A stretch of DNA of 64,000 bases from DASWZN01 sp963841635 (GTDB lineage Bacteria; Acidobacteriota; Terriglobia; Bryobacterales; Bryobacteraceae), in the NCBI GenBank assembly GCA_963841635.1, contig CAWJDO010000002.1:1240001-1304000 (forward strand), in the 5' to 3' direction. Below, piece by piece: positions 1 through 7,020 of the stretch. Positions within the stretch are counted from its first letter, which is position 1, and each line of letters opens with the position of its first letter. The notes below the pieces were generated by a model that saw nothing but the letters and a program-made list of their open reading frames with translations, made no database searches and was not told the origin of the DNA. The position numbers were made by a program, and so were the translations under genes.

Positions 1-169
1 CCACGGCGAGCAGGGCGAGGCCCGCCGGGGCGACGGGCTCGAGGTGTTTGGCGAACGATTCCGAAACCGTCCGATCGACGGTGACGGTGCGGCGCACGAG
101 GGCTCCGGCAGGGTCGTCCCGGAACCCGCGCGGGTCCGGTTCACTATAGGGCTGATTCGCCGCGGTCAT
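1..169 (-). CDS. N-terminal part of an unidentified protein, cut by the window edge
   Basis: An open frame starts at an ATG (167-169), preceded by AAGGA, and runs off the left edge, giving about 56 residues. The start lies inside the last codons of glnB (26-base overlap), so translation is probably coupled to glnB and amtB. The visible N-terminus is charged and proline-rich (MTAANQPYSEPDPRG...), with no signal peptide or recognisable motif. A PII-related gene such as a uridylyltransferase would fit the context, but nothing in these residues shows it. The function is therefore left open. Confidence 0.5.
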   Translation of the reverse strand, partial: MTAANQPYSEPDPRGFRDDPAGALVRRTVTVDRTVSESFAKHLEPVAPAGLALLAV

Positions 170-482
170 CGTTCCTTATGCGAACTGCCTCGGCAACCTC
201 ATAGACGAACAGCTTGCCGTCGCCGATCTTGCCGGTGCGGGCCGAGCGCGTCAGGGTGCCGATCACCTCATCGAGGCGCGCGTCGGGAATCACCATCTCG
301 AGTTTCACTTTGGGGAGCAGGTCCACTTCGTACTCCTGGCCCCGGTACACTTCCTTGTGTCCCTTCTGGCGGCCGTGGCCGCGCACTTCGGTCACGGTCA
401 TGCCGTCGATGCCAATCGACTTCATCGCCTCTTTCACGTCGTCGAACTTGAACGGCTGGATGATCGCTTCGATTTTCTTCAT
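144..482 (-). CDS. glnB: Nitrogen regulatory protein P-II
   Basis: A 112-residue PII signal protein, the usual family length. It starts MKKIEAIIQPFK and carries the T-loop with Tyr51 (the residue uridylylated in proteobacterial PII) and a C-terminal region with TGKIGDGKLFV, typical of the nucleotide-binding signature. PII trimers sense 2-oxoglutarate, ATP and ADP and block the AmtB channel when nitrogen is sufficient. The gene lies 31 bases downstream of the ammonium transporter on the same strand, the classic amtB-glnB pairing. Its 3' end overlaps the next gene. Whether it is GlnB- or GlnK-type in function cannot be told from sequence; the amtB linkage favours a GlnK-like role. Confidence 0.95.
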   Translation of the reverse strand: MKKIEAIIQPFKFDDVKEAMKSIGIDGMTVTEVRGHGRQKGHKEVYRGQEYEVDLLPKVKLEMVIPDARLDEVIGTLTRSARTGKIGDGKLFVYEVAEAVRIRNDDRGESAL

Positions 483-513
483 GGGGAGATCCTCGCGCCT
501 AGTTTCTCACGGC

Positions 514-1881
514 CTAGGACTCGAGATTGTATGCCTCCTCTCCGTGCATGCTCAGATCGAGGCCCTGCGTCTCGTCCATGGCGTCGGCCCGCACGCCCAG
601 CGTCCAGTCGCAAATCTTCAGGATCACGAGCGTGCCGACGATGGCCAATCCCCAGGCAATCAGGGTCCCGACGAGCTGGCTGACGATCTGCCCGGCGTTG
701 CCATCCACCGCGCCCAGCGGGCGGTTGAAGCTTTCGTTGACCAGATTGGTGGCGAACACGCCGGTGAGGATGGCGCCCAGCGTTCCACCGGCGCCGTGAA
801 CTCCGAAAGCGTCGAGCGAGTCGTCGTATCCGAACCAGCTTTTCACCTTGGTCACCATGAAGTAGCACACCGCCCCAGCCGCCAGGCCGATGAGGAGCGC
901 CGGGAAGGGCTTGACGAACCCGGAGGCGGGCGTGATGGCCACCAGGCCCGCTACGGCGCCGGAGATGCCGCCGAGCACGCTCGGCTTGCCGGTCCGGATC
1001 CACTCCACGAAGACCCAACTCAGGGCCGCGGCTGCGGCGGCGAAATGCGTCGCTACGAACGCGCTGGTTGCCAGCGCCGAGGCCGCCAGCGCGCTGCCGG
1101 CGTTGAATCCGAACCAGCCCACCCAAAGCAGGCACGCGCCGATAAAGCTCAGCACCAGGTTGTGCGGCCTCATCGGCTCGTGCGGGTAGCCCTTGCGCCG
1201 GCCGAGATAGAGGGCGCACACCAGCGCCGAAACACCCGAAGTGATGTGCACCACCGTGCCGCCTGCGAAATCGAAGCAGGGTATTTTGCCCCCCAGGGCA
1301 GCGTTCAGGAGCCCGCCTTTGCCCCAGACCATGTGCGCCATGGGGAAGTACACCAGGAAGGACCACAGGGTCATGAACAGCAGCATGGCGCTGAACTTCA
1401 TCCGCTCCGCGAACGCGCCGCTGATCAGCGCCGGGGTAATGATGGCGAACATCAATTGATAAACCATAAACGTCTGCTGCGGGATGGTCGCGGCGTAGTC
1501 AGGATTGGGCGCCGCACCGACCCCATTCAGAAACAAATACTTCAGGCCGCCCAGAAACGGCGAGCCTTCGGAGAACACCAGGCTGTAGCCCACTACCGCC
1601 CAAAGGACGGTCACCAGACCCATCAGTATGAAACTCTGCATCATCGTTCCGATGACGTTCTTCTTCCTCACCAGACCGCCGTAGAACAAGGCCAGGCCGG
1701 GGCCGGTCATCATCAGCACCAGGGCCGAGCTGATCAGCATCCAGGAGTTGTCGCCGGCCGATTGCGCGGCCTTCACCTGGCTTTCAAGGGCGGCTAAACG
1801 AGCGCCGGCATCCTGAGTCCCTTGCGCCAGGGCGGTTGCCGACACGAATAGTAATAGAGAAACGACGCGGTTTCGCTGCAA
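514..1881 (-). CDS. amtB: Ammonium transporter with cleavable signal peptide
   Basis: A 455-residue Amt/MEP/Rh channel. The N-terminus (about residues 1-19, ending ATALAQ) is a signal peptide, as in other Gram-negative AmtB proteins. It is followed by DNSWMLISSALVLMMTGPG and ALFYGGLVRKKN, hallmark first-helix motifs of the family, and by FAGGTVVHITSGVSAL and DDSLDAFGVHGAGG, which contain the conserved pore histidines. The protein conducts NH3/NH4+ across the inner membrane and is gated by the PII protein encoded just downstream. The start used is a TTG at 1881 with GAGAGG eight bases upstream; no in-frame ATG fits better. It probably forms an operon with glnB. Confidence 0.95.
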   Translation of the reverse strand: MQRNRVVSLLLFVSATALAQGTQDAGARLAALESQVKAAQSAGDNSWMLISSALVLMMTGPGLALFYGGLVRKKNVIGTMMQSFILMGLVTVLWAVVGYSLVFSEGSPFLGGLKYLFLNGVGAAPNPDYAATIPQQTFMVYQLMFAIITPALISGAFAERMKFSAMLLFMTLWSFLVYFPMAHMVWGKGGLLNAALGGKIPCFDFAGGTVVHITSGVSALVCALYLGRRKGYPHEPMRPHNLVLSFIGACLLWVGWFGFNAGSALAASALATSAFVATHFAAAAAALSWVFVEWIRTGKPSVLGGISGAVAGLVAITPASGFVKPFPALLIGLAAGAVCYFMVTKVKSWFGYDDSLDAFGVHGAGGTLGAILTGVFATNLVNESFNRPLGAVDGNAGQIVSQLVGTLIAWGLAIVGTLVILKICDWTLGVRADAMDETQGLDLSMHGEEAYNLES

Positions 1882-1970
1882 GTTCGGGACCTCTCATGAC
1901 ATCATGCAACGGCGGCCCGCGCGCAACAAACGCAATGTTTCTATGAGGGCGATAGGGAAAAGTTATAAGA

Positions 1971-2104
1971 GGCCCGTCGCTTGTCGCACGTCGCTCGTCG
2001 ATCTGATCCTGCGGGCTTCGGGGGCTTCGCTCCGCGGATATGTCGCGGTGCGCAGGTCACGAAGCCCGGCTCTTGCGACGGGCGACGAGCGACAGGCGAC
2101 GAGC
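1971..2104. repeat. Long imperfect palindrome built of GTCGC/TCGTCG words (copy 1)
   Basis: The left arm (about 1973-2000) repeats words such as GTCGCTCGTCG, and the right arm (2073-2104) carries the complement, GCGACGGGCGACGAGCGAC. A second, inner inverted repeat (CGGGCTTCG / CGAAGCCCG) lies between them. The element abuts the stop codon of the ATPase gene at 2105 exactly. A similar two-level palindrome lies at 22562-22668 and a half-copy at 38643-38682. It looks like a dispersed REP/MITE-like or intergenic hairpin repeat. Confidence 0.7.
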
Positions 2105-2986
2105 CTATTCCCGGAACAGCGTCGGGCCGCCGCGCTGGCCGCTCGAGAGGCGGGAGATCCCGACGCGCTTGCCGGGCCATTCCAGGCGCATGTCTTCGGA
2201 CACCTCATCGAGCATTTGCAGAGTCGTGGTCTTGCTCTCGAGGGCGAAGGCGGTCAGCAGCAGGTTGTCGCAGATGGCGTTGATCAGTCGCGGAATGCCC
2301 TGGGAGCGGCGGTGCAGCTCCGCCACTACCTCCTCGGGGAACAGGGTCTGATCCGTCATCCCGGCCTTCTCCAAACGTGCGCGGATATACTCGGCCGCGT
2401 CGTCCAGGCTGAGCGGCTGCAGCATGCAGCGCAGCACGATGCGCTGTTTCAACTGCCGCAGGCTGGGGGCGTCCAGCTTACGATCGAACTCCGGCTGGCC
2501 CGCCAGGACTATCTGCAGCAGTTTTCCGTGGCGGTTCTCCAGGTTGCCGAGCAGGCGGATCTCCTCGAGAACGTCCCACTCCAGGTTGTGCGCCTCGTCT
2601 ACGATGAGCACCGTCGTGCGCCCGAGGCTGGTGTTCGCCAGGAGCAACTGGTTAAGGGCGATCAGCACTTCGGTCTTGGAGCGGTGCTCGCACTGCAGGT
2701 CCAGATCGTAGGCCATCATCTCGAAGAACTGCTCCACGGTGAGGCGCGAGTTGAACAGGAAGGCGAAATCGAACTGGTGCTCGGCGAGAAAATCCTGCAG
2801 GCACTCGAGCAGCGTAGTCTTGCCGGTTCCGACTTCGCCGGTAAGAACCACGAAGCCTTTGCGGCTTTGCACCCCGTAGATCAGGTTGGCCAGGGCCTCT
2901 TCGTGCTGCCGGCTCCGGTAGAGAAAAGTGGGGTCTGGCGTCAGGTTGAACGGGTTCTCGTTGAAGCCAAAGAATGCGTTATACAT
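2105..2986 (-). CDS. ExeA/GspA-like AAA ATPase
   Basis: A 293-residue P-loop ATPase of the ExeA (general secretion pathway A / MshM) group. The N-terminus reads FFGFNENPFNLTPDP, the signature opening of this family. Walker A is GEVGTGKT (residues 50-57) and Walker B is VLIVDEAHNL with D130-E131. ExeA-type ATPases help assemble secretin or pilus machines or act in exosortase-linked polysaccharide export. No secretion genes lie beside it here, so its partner is unknown. It lacks the C-terminal peptidoglycan-binding domain of full-length ExeA. It stands alone on the minus strand, divergent from the FMN reductase. Confidence 0.85.
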   Translation of the reverse strand: MYNAFFGFNENPFNLTPDPTFLYRSRQHEEALANLIYGVQSRKGFVVLTGEVGTGKTTLLECLQDFLAEHQFDFAFLFNSRLTVEQFFEMMAYDLDLQCEHRSKTEVLIALNQLLLANTSLGRTTVLIVDEAHNLEWDVLEEIRLLGNLENRHGKLLQIVLAGQPEFDRKLDAPSLRQLKQRIVLRCMLQPLSLDDAAEYIRARLEKAGMTDQTLFPEEVVAELHRRSQGIPRLINAICDNLLLTAFALESKTTTLQMLDEVSEDMRLEWPGKRVGISRLSSGQRGGPTLFRE

Positions 2987-3194
2987 TCAACTCTCGTGCT
3001 CCGCCGGGCGGCCGAAAGCGCCCCTCGCGCGGACCCAGGGTCTGGTGACAGGGCGATTCCCGCGCCGGACCGCATGCCTCAGCAGGCAGCCATGCCGGCG
3101 CCAGGACAGACCGAGAACCAGTTTAGCATCGGCTTTAACATCGGCGGCGCCGCTCCGATTCTGTAGTGGTAATTTATAGGAAGAAGGGGGGCGT

Positions 3195-3779
3195 ATGGCG
3201 GGGAATTTTCGGATTCTGGGAATAGCCGGTAGCTTACGCAAGGGTTCGTTCAATCGGGCCGCTTTGCGCGCCGCGGCGGGGTTGGTTCCCGAGGGGGTGA
3301 CGCTCGAGATATTCGATCTGGATGGGATCCCTCCCTTCAACGAGGACGAGGAGCCCCACCCTCCCGCGAAAGTCACTGAATTCAAAGCCCGGATCCGCGC
3401 GGCGGACGCGATTCTGTTCTCCACTCCCGAGTACAACTACTCGATTCCCGGCGTGCTGAAAAACGCCATCGACTGGGCTTCGCGCCCTTACGGCGACAAC
3501 GCCTGGGACGGAAAACCGGTGGCGGTTATGGGCGCCTCCGTGGGCCAGGGGGAAACCTCGCGCGCGCAATACCACCTGCGACAGGTCTTCGTGTTCACGA
3601 ACATGCACCCGCTCAACCGGCCCGAAGTGATGATCGCGGACGCCTCCCACCGCTTCGACGAGCGTGGGAACTTGACAGATGACAAGGCAAAGGAGTTGAT
3701 TCGCCAACTGCTCGCGGGGCTGGTTGCCTGGGGCCGGAGGCTCGAAAAAGGGACCGAAGGGCGAGCGGCGCAGGCTTAG
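3195..3779 (+). CDS. NADPH-dependent FMN reductase (flavodoxin-fold)
   Basis: A 194-residue cytoplasmic flavoprotein of the NADPH-dependent FMN reductase / ChrR / azoreductase family. The phosphate-binding loop GIAGSLRKGSFN lies at residues 9-20 and the hallmark PEYNYSIPGVLKNAIDW at about 79-95. Members reduce FMN, quinones, chromate or azo dyes, usually as oxidative stress defence; the substrate cannot be predicted here. The ATG is preceded by AGGAAGAAGGGGGG. It is transcribed on its own, divergently from the ATPase. Confidence in the fold is high and in the exact activity low. Confidence 0.9.
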   Translation: MAGNFRILGIAGSLRKGSFNRAALRAAAGLVPEGVTLEIFDLDGIPPFNEDEEPHPPAKVTEFKARIRAADAILFSTPEYNYSIPGVLKNAIDWASRPYGDNAWDGKPVAVMGASVGQGETSRAQYHLRQVFVFTNMHPLNRPEVMIADASHRFDERGNLTDDKAKELIRQLLAGLVAWGRRLEKGTEGRAAQA

Positions 3780-3810
3780 CCGTCGCGCGGTTGGGGATGC
3801 GGAAAGCTGG

Positions 3811-3816
3811 TATACT
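3811..3816 (+). promoter_or_regulatory. Possible -10 element for the RRM gene
   Basis: TATACT lies about 100 bases before the RRM start and just after the FMN reductase stop, in otherwise GC-rich DNA. No good -35 box is seen at 16-18 bases (the best nearby is TTGGGG, with only 14 bases between), so this is a weak call. Confidence 0.3.
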
Positions 3817-3917
3817 GAAGGAACGTTTGATTGTCCGCGCATATCCTGGCCGCCGCGATTCCGAGCTCGCCTCGTATAGCCCGCTATCAAATGCAAGGAA
3901 TGCAAGGAGAGATCACT

Positions 3918-4217
3918 TTGAAGAACATATTCGTAGGCAACTTGGATTTCGGCGCTACCGAAGATCAAATTCGCTCACTGTTCGAACCGTACGGCGCCGT
4001 GGAACGCGTCAGCCTGATGAGGGACCGGGACACGGGCCGCTCCAGAGGCTTTGCATTCGTCGAGATGACCAACGCAAACGAGGCGGACCAGGCCATCGCG
4101 GGCCTGAACGGGACCAACCTCGGCGGTCGCGCGCTCAACGTCAATGAGGCTCGTCCGAAGGTGGACCGCGCCGGTGGCGGCGGTGCACCGCGCGAACGCC
4201 GCGCCGCCCGCTGGTAA
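3918..4217 (+). CDS. Small RNA-recognition-motif (RRM) RNA-binding protein
   Basis: A single RRM domain of about 90 residues followed by a short basic, glycine-rich tail (GGGGAPRERRAARW). RNP2 is IFVGNL (residues 4-9) and RNP1 is RGFAFVEM (43-50), both with their aromatic RNA-stacking residues. The start chosen is TTG at 3918, with AAGGAG 8 bases upstream, giving MKNIFVGNL, the usual opening of bacterial RRM proteins. ATGs at 3891 and 3900 would add six to nine residues without a good ribosome site. Such proteins in cyanobacteria and other bacteria resemble eukaryotic glycine-rich RNA-binding proteins and are often cold-induced. A cold-shock-like gene 330 bases downstream fits that theme. Confidence 0.9.
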   Translation: MKNIFVGNLDFGATEDQIRSLFEPYGAVERVSLMRDRDTGRSRGFAFVEMTNANEADQAIAGLNGTNLGGRALNVNEARPKVDRAGGGGAPRERRAARW

Positions 4218-4236
4218 ATCGGTTTTTCCATCCTGA

Positions 4237-4262
4237 CCGGCCGGCGCGAAAACGCCGGCCGG
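4237..4262. terminator. Perfect GC hairpin between the RRM gene and the next gene
   Basis: CCGGCCGGCG, loop CGAAAA, CGCCGGCCGG: a perfect 10-bp stem starting 19 bases after the RRM stop. No T-run follows, so it may be a weak or bidirectional terminator, or an mRNA-stabilising hairpin, rather than a strong intrinsic terminator. Confidence 0.5.
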
Positions 4263-4281
4263 GAGAGCGCGAAGGGAGTCT

Positions 4282-4548
4282 ATGGCGTCTCGCCCACACA
4301 CGACCTACAAGAAGCGTCAAAAAGAACTAGCCCGAATGGAGAAGCAGCGCGACAAGGCTGCCAAGCGGGCTCAGCGAAAGCTTGACAAGAACAATCCGCA
4401 AGCTCCAGAAGCGGATGACGCCATCGAGGGCTTGGACGGCGAGCCTTTGGACGGTGCCATCGAAGGCGCGGACGGCCAGGGCGAAGGCGCGGACGGCCAT
4501 GCCGCTGGCAACGGCAACCCGAACCCGCCGCAAGATCCGACCCCATGA
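4282..4548 (+). CDS. Small charged hypothetical protein
   Basis: 88 residues in two parts. Residues 1-37 are strongly basic and helical (ASRPHTTYKKRQKELARMEKQ..., rich in K and R, probably a coiled coil or nucleic-acid-binding helix). The rest is acidic and low-complexity, with repeats of the type GADGQGEGADGH. I recognise no named domain. The ATG follows GAAGGGAG. The last four bases (ATGA) overlap the start of the cold-shock-like gene, so the two are translationally coupled. With the neighbouring RRM and cold-shock-like genes it may belong to an RNA-handling set, but that is inferred only from position. Confidence 0.75.
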   Translation: MASRPHTTYKKRQKELARMEKQRDKAAKRAQRKLDKNNPQAPEADDAIEGLDGEPLDGAIEGADGQGEGADGHAAGNGNPNPPQDPTP

Positions 4549-5090
4549 CCGGACGGATCAAGAGCCTGAGCAACGGGAACGGATCGGGCTGCATCACGGC
4601 CGACAATGGAGTGAGCGCTCACTTCCTCTCCAAGTCGGTGCTCGAGTACGACGTCACTTGCCTGGCCGTCGGCCAGATGGTCACCTTCGACCTCGAGACC
4701 GGCAGCCTGCCCGTCGCCGTGAACGTGTCCGTCCACCGTCAGCACCGGATCCCGCTCCCCACAAACAAGCAGCAGGACAGGATTCCCCTGCGCTATGTGG
4801 GCTTCAATCAGGCGGGCACCGCGCGCCTGTACAAGTTCGAGCGGCTCAAGCCCGGCGAGCCCACCGAGACTCTGTTCGTGACCGCCGAGATGACGCTGTT
4901 CACCAAGCATCGCGTAGGGCTTCAGGAAGGTCCGGGTCTTTGTTTGCGTGCGCTTGAGACCGGGCCTGGGGACGCCGGCTCGCACAACACGCTTACCGAT
5001 GAGCACATGCTCGCGTACCTCGCCAGCCGTCCGGCCCCCCGGGCGAAGCCGCGCCACATCCCGCCCCCGCGCCATCCGGCGGTTGTCTGA
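4545..5090 (+). CDS. Cold-shock-domain-like protein with C-terminal extension
   Basis: 181 residues. The first 60 or so (MTGRIKSLSNGNGSGCITAD...FLSKSV...LAVGQMVTFDLE) follow the pattern of a cold-shock OB fold: a short strand, a glycine turn, GxI, then an F-rich strand and a GQ-V-F segment. The RNP motifs are degenerate compared with CspA, so nucleic-acid binding is plausible, not certain. The remaining 110 residues are unlike any domain I know. The ATG overlaps the stop of the previous gene (ATGA). It converges with tag, one base separating the two stop codons. Confidence 0.65.
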   Translation: MTGRIKSLSNGNGSGCITADNGVSAHFLSKSVLEYDVTCLAVGQMVTFDLETGSLPVAVNVSVHRQHRIPLPTNKQQDRIPLRYVGFNQAGTARLYKFERLKPGEPTETLFVTAEMTLFTKHRVGLQEGPGLCLRALETGPGDAGSHNTLTDEHMLAYLASRPAPRAKPRHIPPPRHPAVV

Positions 5091-5091
5091 A

Positions 5092-5643
5092 TCAAACTTC
5101 CGAGTAGCGGAAGCAGCTCACCAGGTGATCGTTGACCAAGCCCGTGGCTTGCATGAAGGCGTAGCAGATCGTGGATCCCACGAAGCGGAAGCCGCGCTTG
5201 GCGAGGTCCTTGCTCAAGACGTCTGAGACGGCCGTTCGTGCCGGGACGTCCGCCGGCTCCTTCCAGGCGCTACGGATCGGGTTCCCCGCCACGAAGCCCC
5301 AGACGTAGGCATCGAAGGTGCCGAATTCCTTTTGGACCGCCAGGAATGCCTTTGCGTTGGTGACGGCGGCCGCCACTTTGAGCCGGTTGCGAACGATGCC
5401 CGCGTTGCCCAGCAGAGTCGCGATCCGCCGGTCGCCGTAGCGCGCGATCTTGCTGGCGTCGAAGCCGTCGAACGCCGCGCGATAGTTCTCGCGCTTGTTC
5501 AGGATTGTGGACCAGCTCAGCCCCGCCTGCGCTCCTTCGAGGATCAGGAATTCGAACAGCGCCCGATCGTCGTGCAGCGGCTTGCCCCACTCGTTGTCGT
5601 GGTAGGCGATCATGGATTCGGTGGTGGCCCAGGGGCAGCGCAT
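5092..5643 (-). CDS. tag: DNA-3-methyladenine glycosylase I
   Basis: Cytoplasmic base-excision repair enzyme that removes 3-methyladenine. The chosen start gives MRCPWATT, placing Cys and His of the family zinc site at the N-terminus (C3, H15 in YHDNEWGKPLHDD) with the C-terminal pair in NDHLVSCFRY. An upstream ATG at 5661 would add six residues (MRYNRS) that family members lack. FLILEGAQAGLSWSTILNKRENY is the conserved substrate-pocket region. At 183 residues it is the normal length. It is a lone gene converging with the cold-shock-like gene. Confidence 0.93.
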   Translation of the reverse strand: MRCPWATTESMIAYHDNEWGKPLHDDRALFEFLILEGAQAGLSWSTILNKRENYRAAFDGFDASKIARYGDRRIATLLGNAGIVRNRLKVAAAVTNAKAFLAVQKEFGTFDAYVWGFVAGNPIRSAWKEPADVPARTAVSDVLSKDLAKRGFRFVGSTICYAFMQATGLVNDHLVSCFRYSEV

Positions 5644-5690
5644 GCTTCGGTTGTAGCGCACTCGCCGGTGCCGCGGGGCGCTAAATCAGA

Positions 5691-5891
5691 CTAGCTCGCA
5701 ATTGGCTGTTCCAGGTCTCTGCTCAAGTACTCGAGAATCTCTTGCTCGCGCTGCTGGACTTCGAGAAGAATCGGCTCCGCCATGCGAGTATAGTCCTGCC
5801 GAGAGTGAACCTTCCGCGCCTCCAGAAGGACGCGCCGCAGGTTGGCGACGCATTGCTGCGCTAGGAGCATTTGGTCGTCGGTTTGAATCAT
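5691..5891 (-). CDS. Small hypothetical protein paired with a DUF6932-like gene
   Basis: 66 residues, mostly helical and charged (LLAQQCVANLRRVLLEARK...REQEILEYLSRDL). No named domain is recognised. Its start overlaps the stop of the nucleotidyltransferase-like ORF upstream by four bases (ATGA), so it is the second gene of a two-gene unit. A small helical partner beside a nucleotidyltransferase-fold protein resembles a toxin-antitoxin or MNT-HEPN-like layout, but that is inferred from arrangement. The partner appears frameshifted, so this gene may be an orphan remnant. Confidence 0.6.
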   Translation of the reverse strand: MIQTDDQMLLAQQCVANLRRVLLEARKVHSRQDYTRMAEPILLEVQQREQEILEYLSRDLEQPIAS

Positions 5892-6279
5892 GGCAGTTCC
5901 AGTTCCACGATACCGCGTTTTCGGAAGCTTCTGGAAGTCTGATATGTGTCGAGCCAGAGATCGAGTAACTCGTCTCCGATGGAAGCTCGCGCCCAGAAAA
6001 CGTCGGCCTCGAACAACAGCCTGGCACGCACCGACTCGAAAACCGTCTGCGCCGGGGCAGAGATCGCATCGACCTCAAAGCCCTCCGCCATCACGAGAAG
6101 AATGTCGAGGTCCCGAGGAGCCGCTTTTAGGGTGACGAAGCTGCCCCAGATGAAAACCCGACGCAACTGGCCGCTTTCGCCGGCGAGCGCCAGGAGAGCG
6201 CGAAGACGGCCCGACAGCCATACCCGTCTTGATGAACTCCGGGAGGCAGCTCTCCCTGGTCGTTCAACTCGGGCAGCAC
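5888..6279 (-). pseudogene. DUF6932-like nucleotidyltransferase-fold protein, frameshifted
   Basis: The downstream frame (5888 to about 6220) encodes LRALLALAGESGQLRRVFIWGSFVT, then PRDLDILLVM, FEADVFWAR and RGIVELEL, matching the DUF6932 pattern of a GS-F-T / D-D-V nucleotidyltransferase-like core. The expected N-terminus, LPELNDQGELPPGVHQ, is present immediately upstream but in another frame, starting at a GTG at 6279. The two parts are joined by a frameshift, and the stretch between GVH and the RRVF strand looks shorter than I expect for the family, suggesting a small deletion as well. The intact 92-codon ORF beginning at 6166 would lack the N-terminus. The call rests on my memory of the family pattern. 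Confidence 0.6.
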
Positions 6280-6447
6280 AGCCTCACGATAGCAGATGGA
6301 TCGAACGTAGTTTTTAGAGATTAGGACAAGCAGTACCAGGCATCTGGTCGTAGTCACGAGGCAGGAGCCCTGAGCGACCAGCGCGGTGATGCATCGTTGG
6401 TCGCGTCGTGGGACGAAAGGTGTTGGGGCAGTCTGGCCGCTCGCTTG

Positions 6448-7020
6448 CTAGCTCTCGAAATCCCGCTCGAGTTCCGCCACCTGGTCCGGGGTCAGCACCG
6501 CCTCGGTGAGGTAGTGCGGGTGACCGATCACGAGGCGCACGCCCTCGCGCCAGCGCGCCTGCCGCTCGACCGTCAGCTCGAAGCGGATGTACTGCACCGC
6601 GCTGATGCGGTCCGATGCCAGCTGCCGGGTGTCGAACAAGGCCTTCGAAGGCGGCAGTCCGGCGACGGAAAGGAAGACGTGGTCTTCCATGCCGAGCAAC
6701 TCGCGCAGCTTCTGGTCGCGCTCTTCCGCCGCCGCGTACTCGATCAGCAGGCAGGCCGAAAGACCGCCCGCGGGCGGGATCAGTTCGTTATAAGTCTCGA
6801 CCTCGTGGCGGATGGCTGCCAGGTCCACGATGCGCTCGATCCGCATCATCTCCTGAATCTGGTAGCGCACCGTCTCGCGGTTCTCGAACAGGAAGGTGAG
6901 GTGCTCTCCCACCCGGACGCGGCGCCGGTCTTTCAACACCATGATCCGCGGGCGCAGCGTGGCGCGCTCCAGTTCGTAATCGGCGATACTCGCGATCTCG
7001 GAAAGCTGGATCGGTTTCAT
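6448..7020 (-). CDS. DUF3501 family protein
   Basis: 190 residues, matching the DUF3501 pattern: LEDDIANY-like opening (LSEIASIADYELERATLRPRIM), RRRVRVGEHLTFLFENRETVRYQIQEMMRIERI, then the PxGGLSACLLIE segment and a C-terminal MLTPDQVAELERDF-like end. Cytoplasmic; the molecular function is not known. It is the last gene of a three-gene unit with rubrerythrin and an Fe-S CCG protein, and its ATG overlaps the stop of that Fe-S gene by four bases. This gene trio recurs in many bacteria, implying a shared role in peroxide or redox handling. Confidence 0.88.
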   Translation of the reverse strand: MKPIQLSEIASIADYELERATLRPRIMVLKDRRRVRVGEHLTFLFENRETVRYQIQEMMRIERIVDLAAIRHEVETYNELIPPAGGLSACLLIEYAAAEERDQKLRELLGMEDHVFLSVAGLPPSKALFDTRQLASDRISAVQYIRFELTVERQARWREGVRLVIGHPHYLTEAVLTPDQVAELERDFES

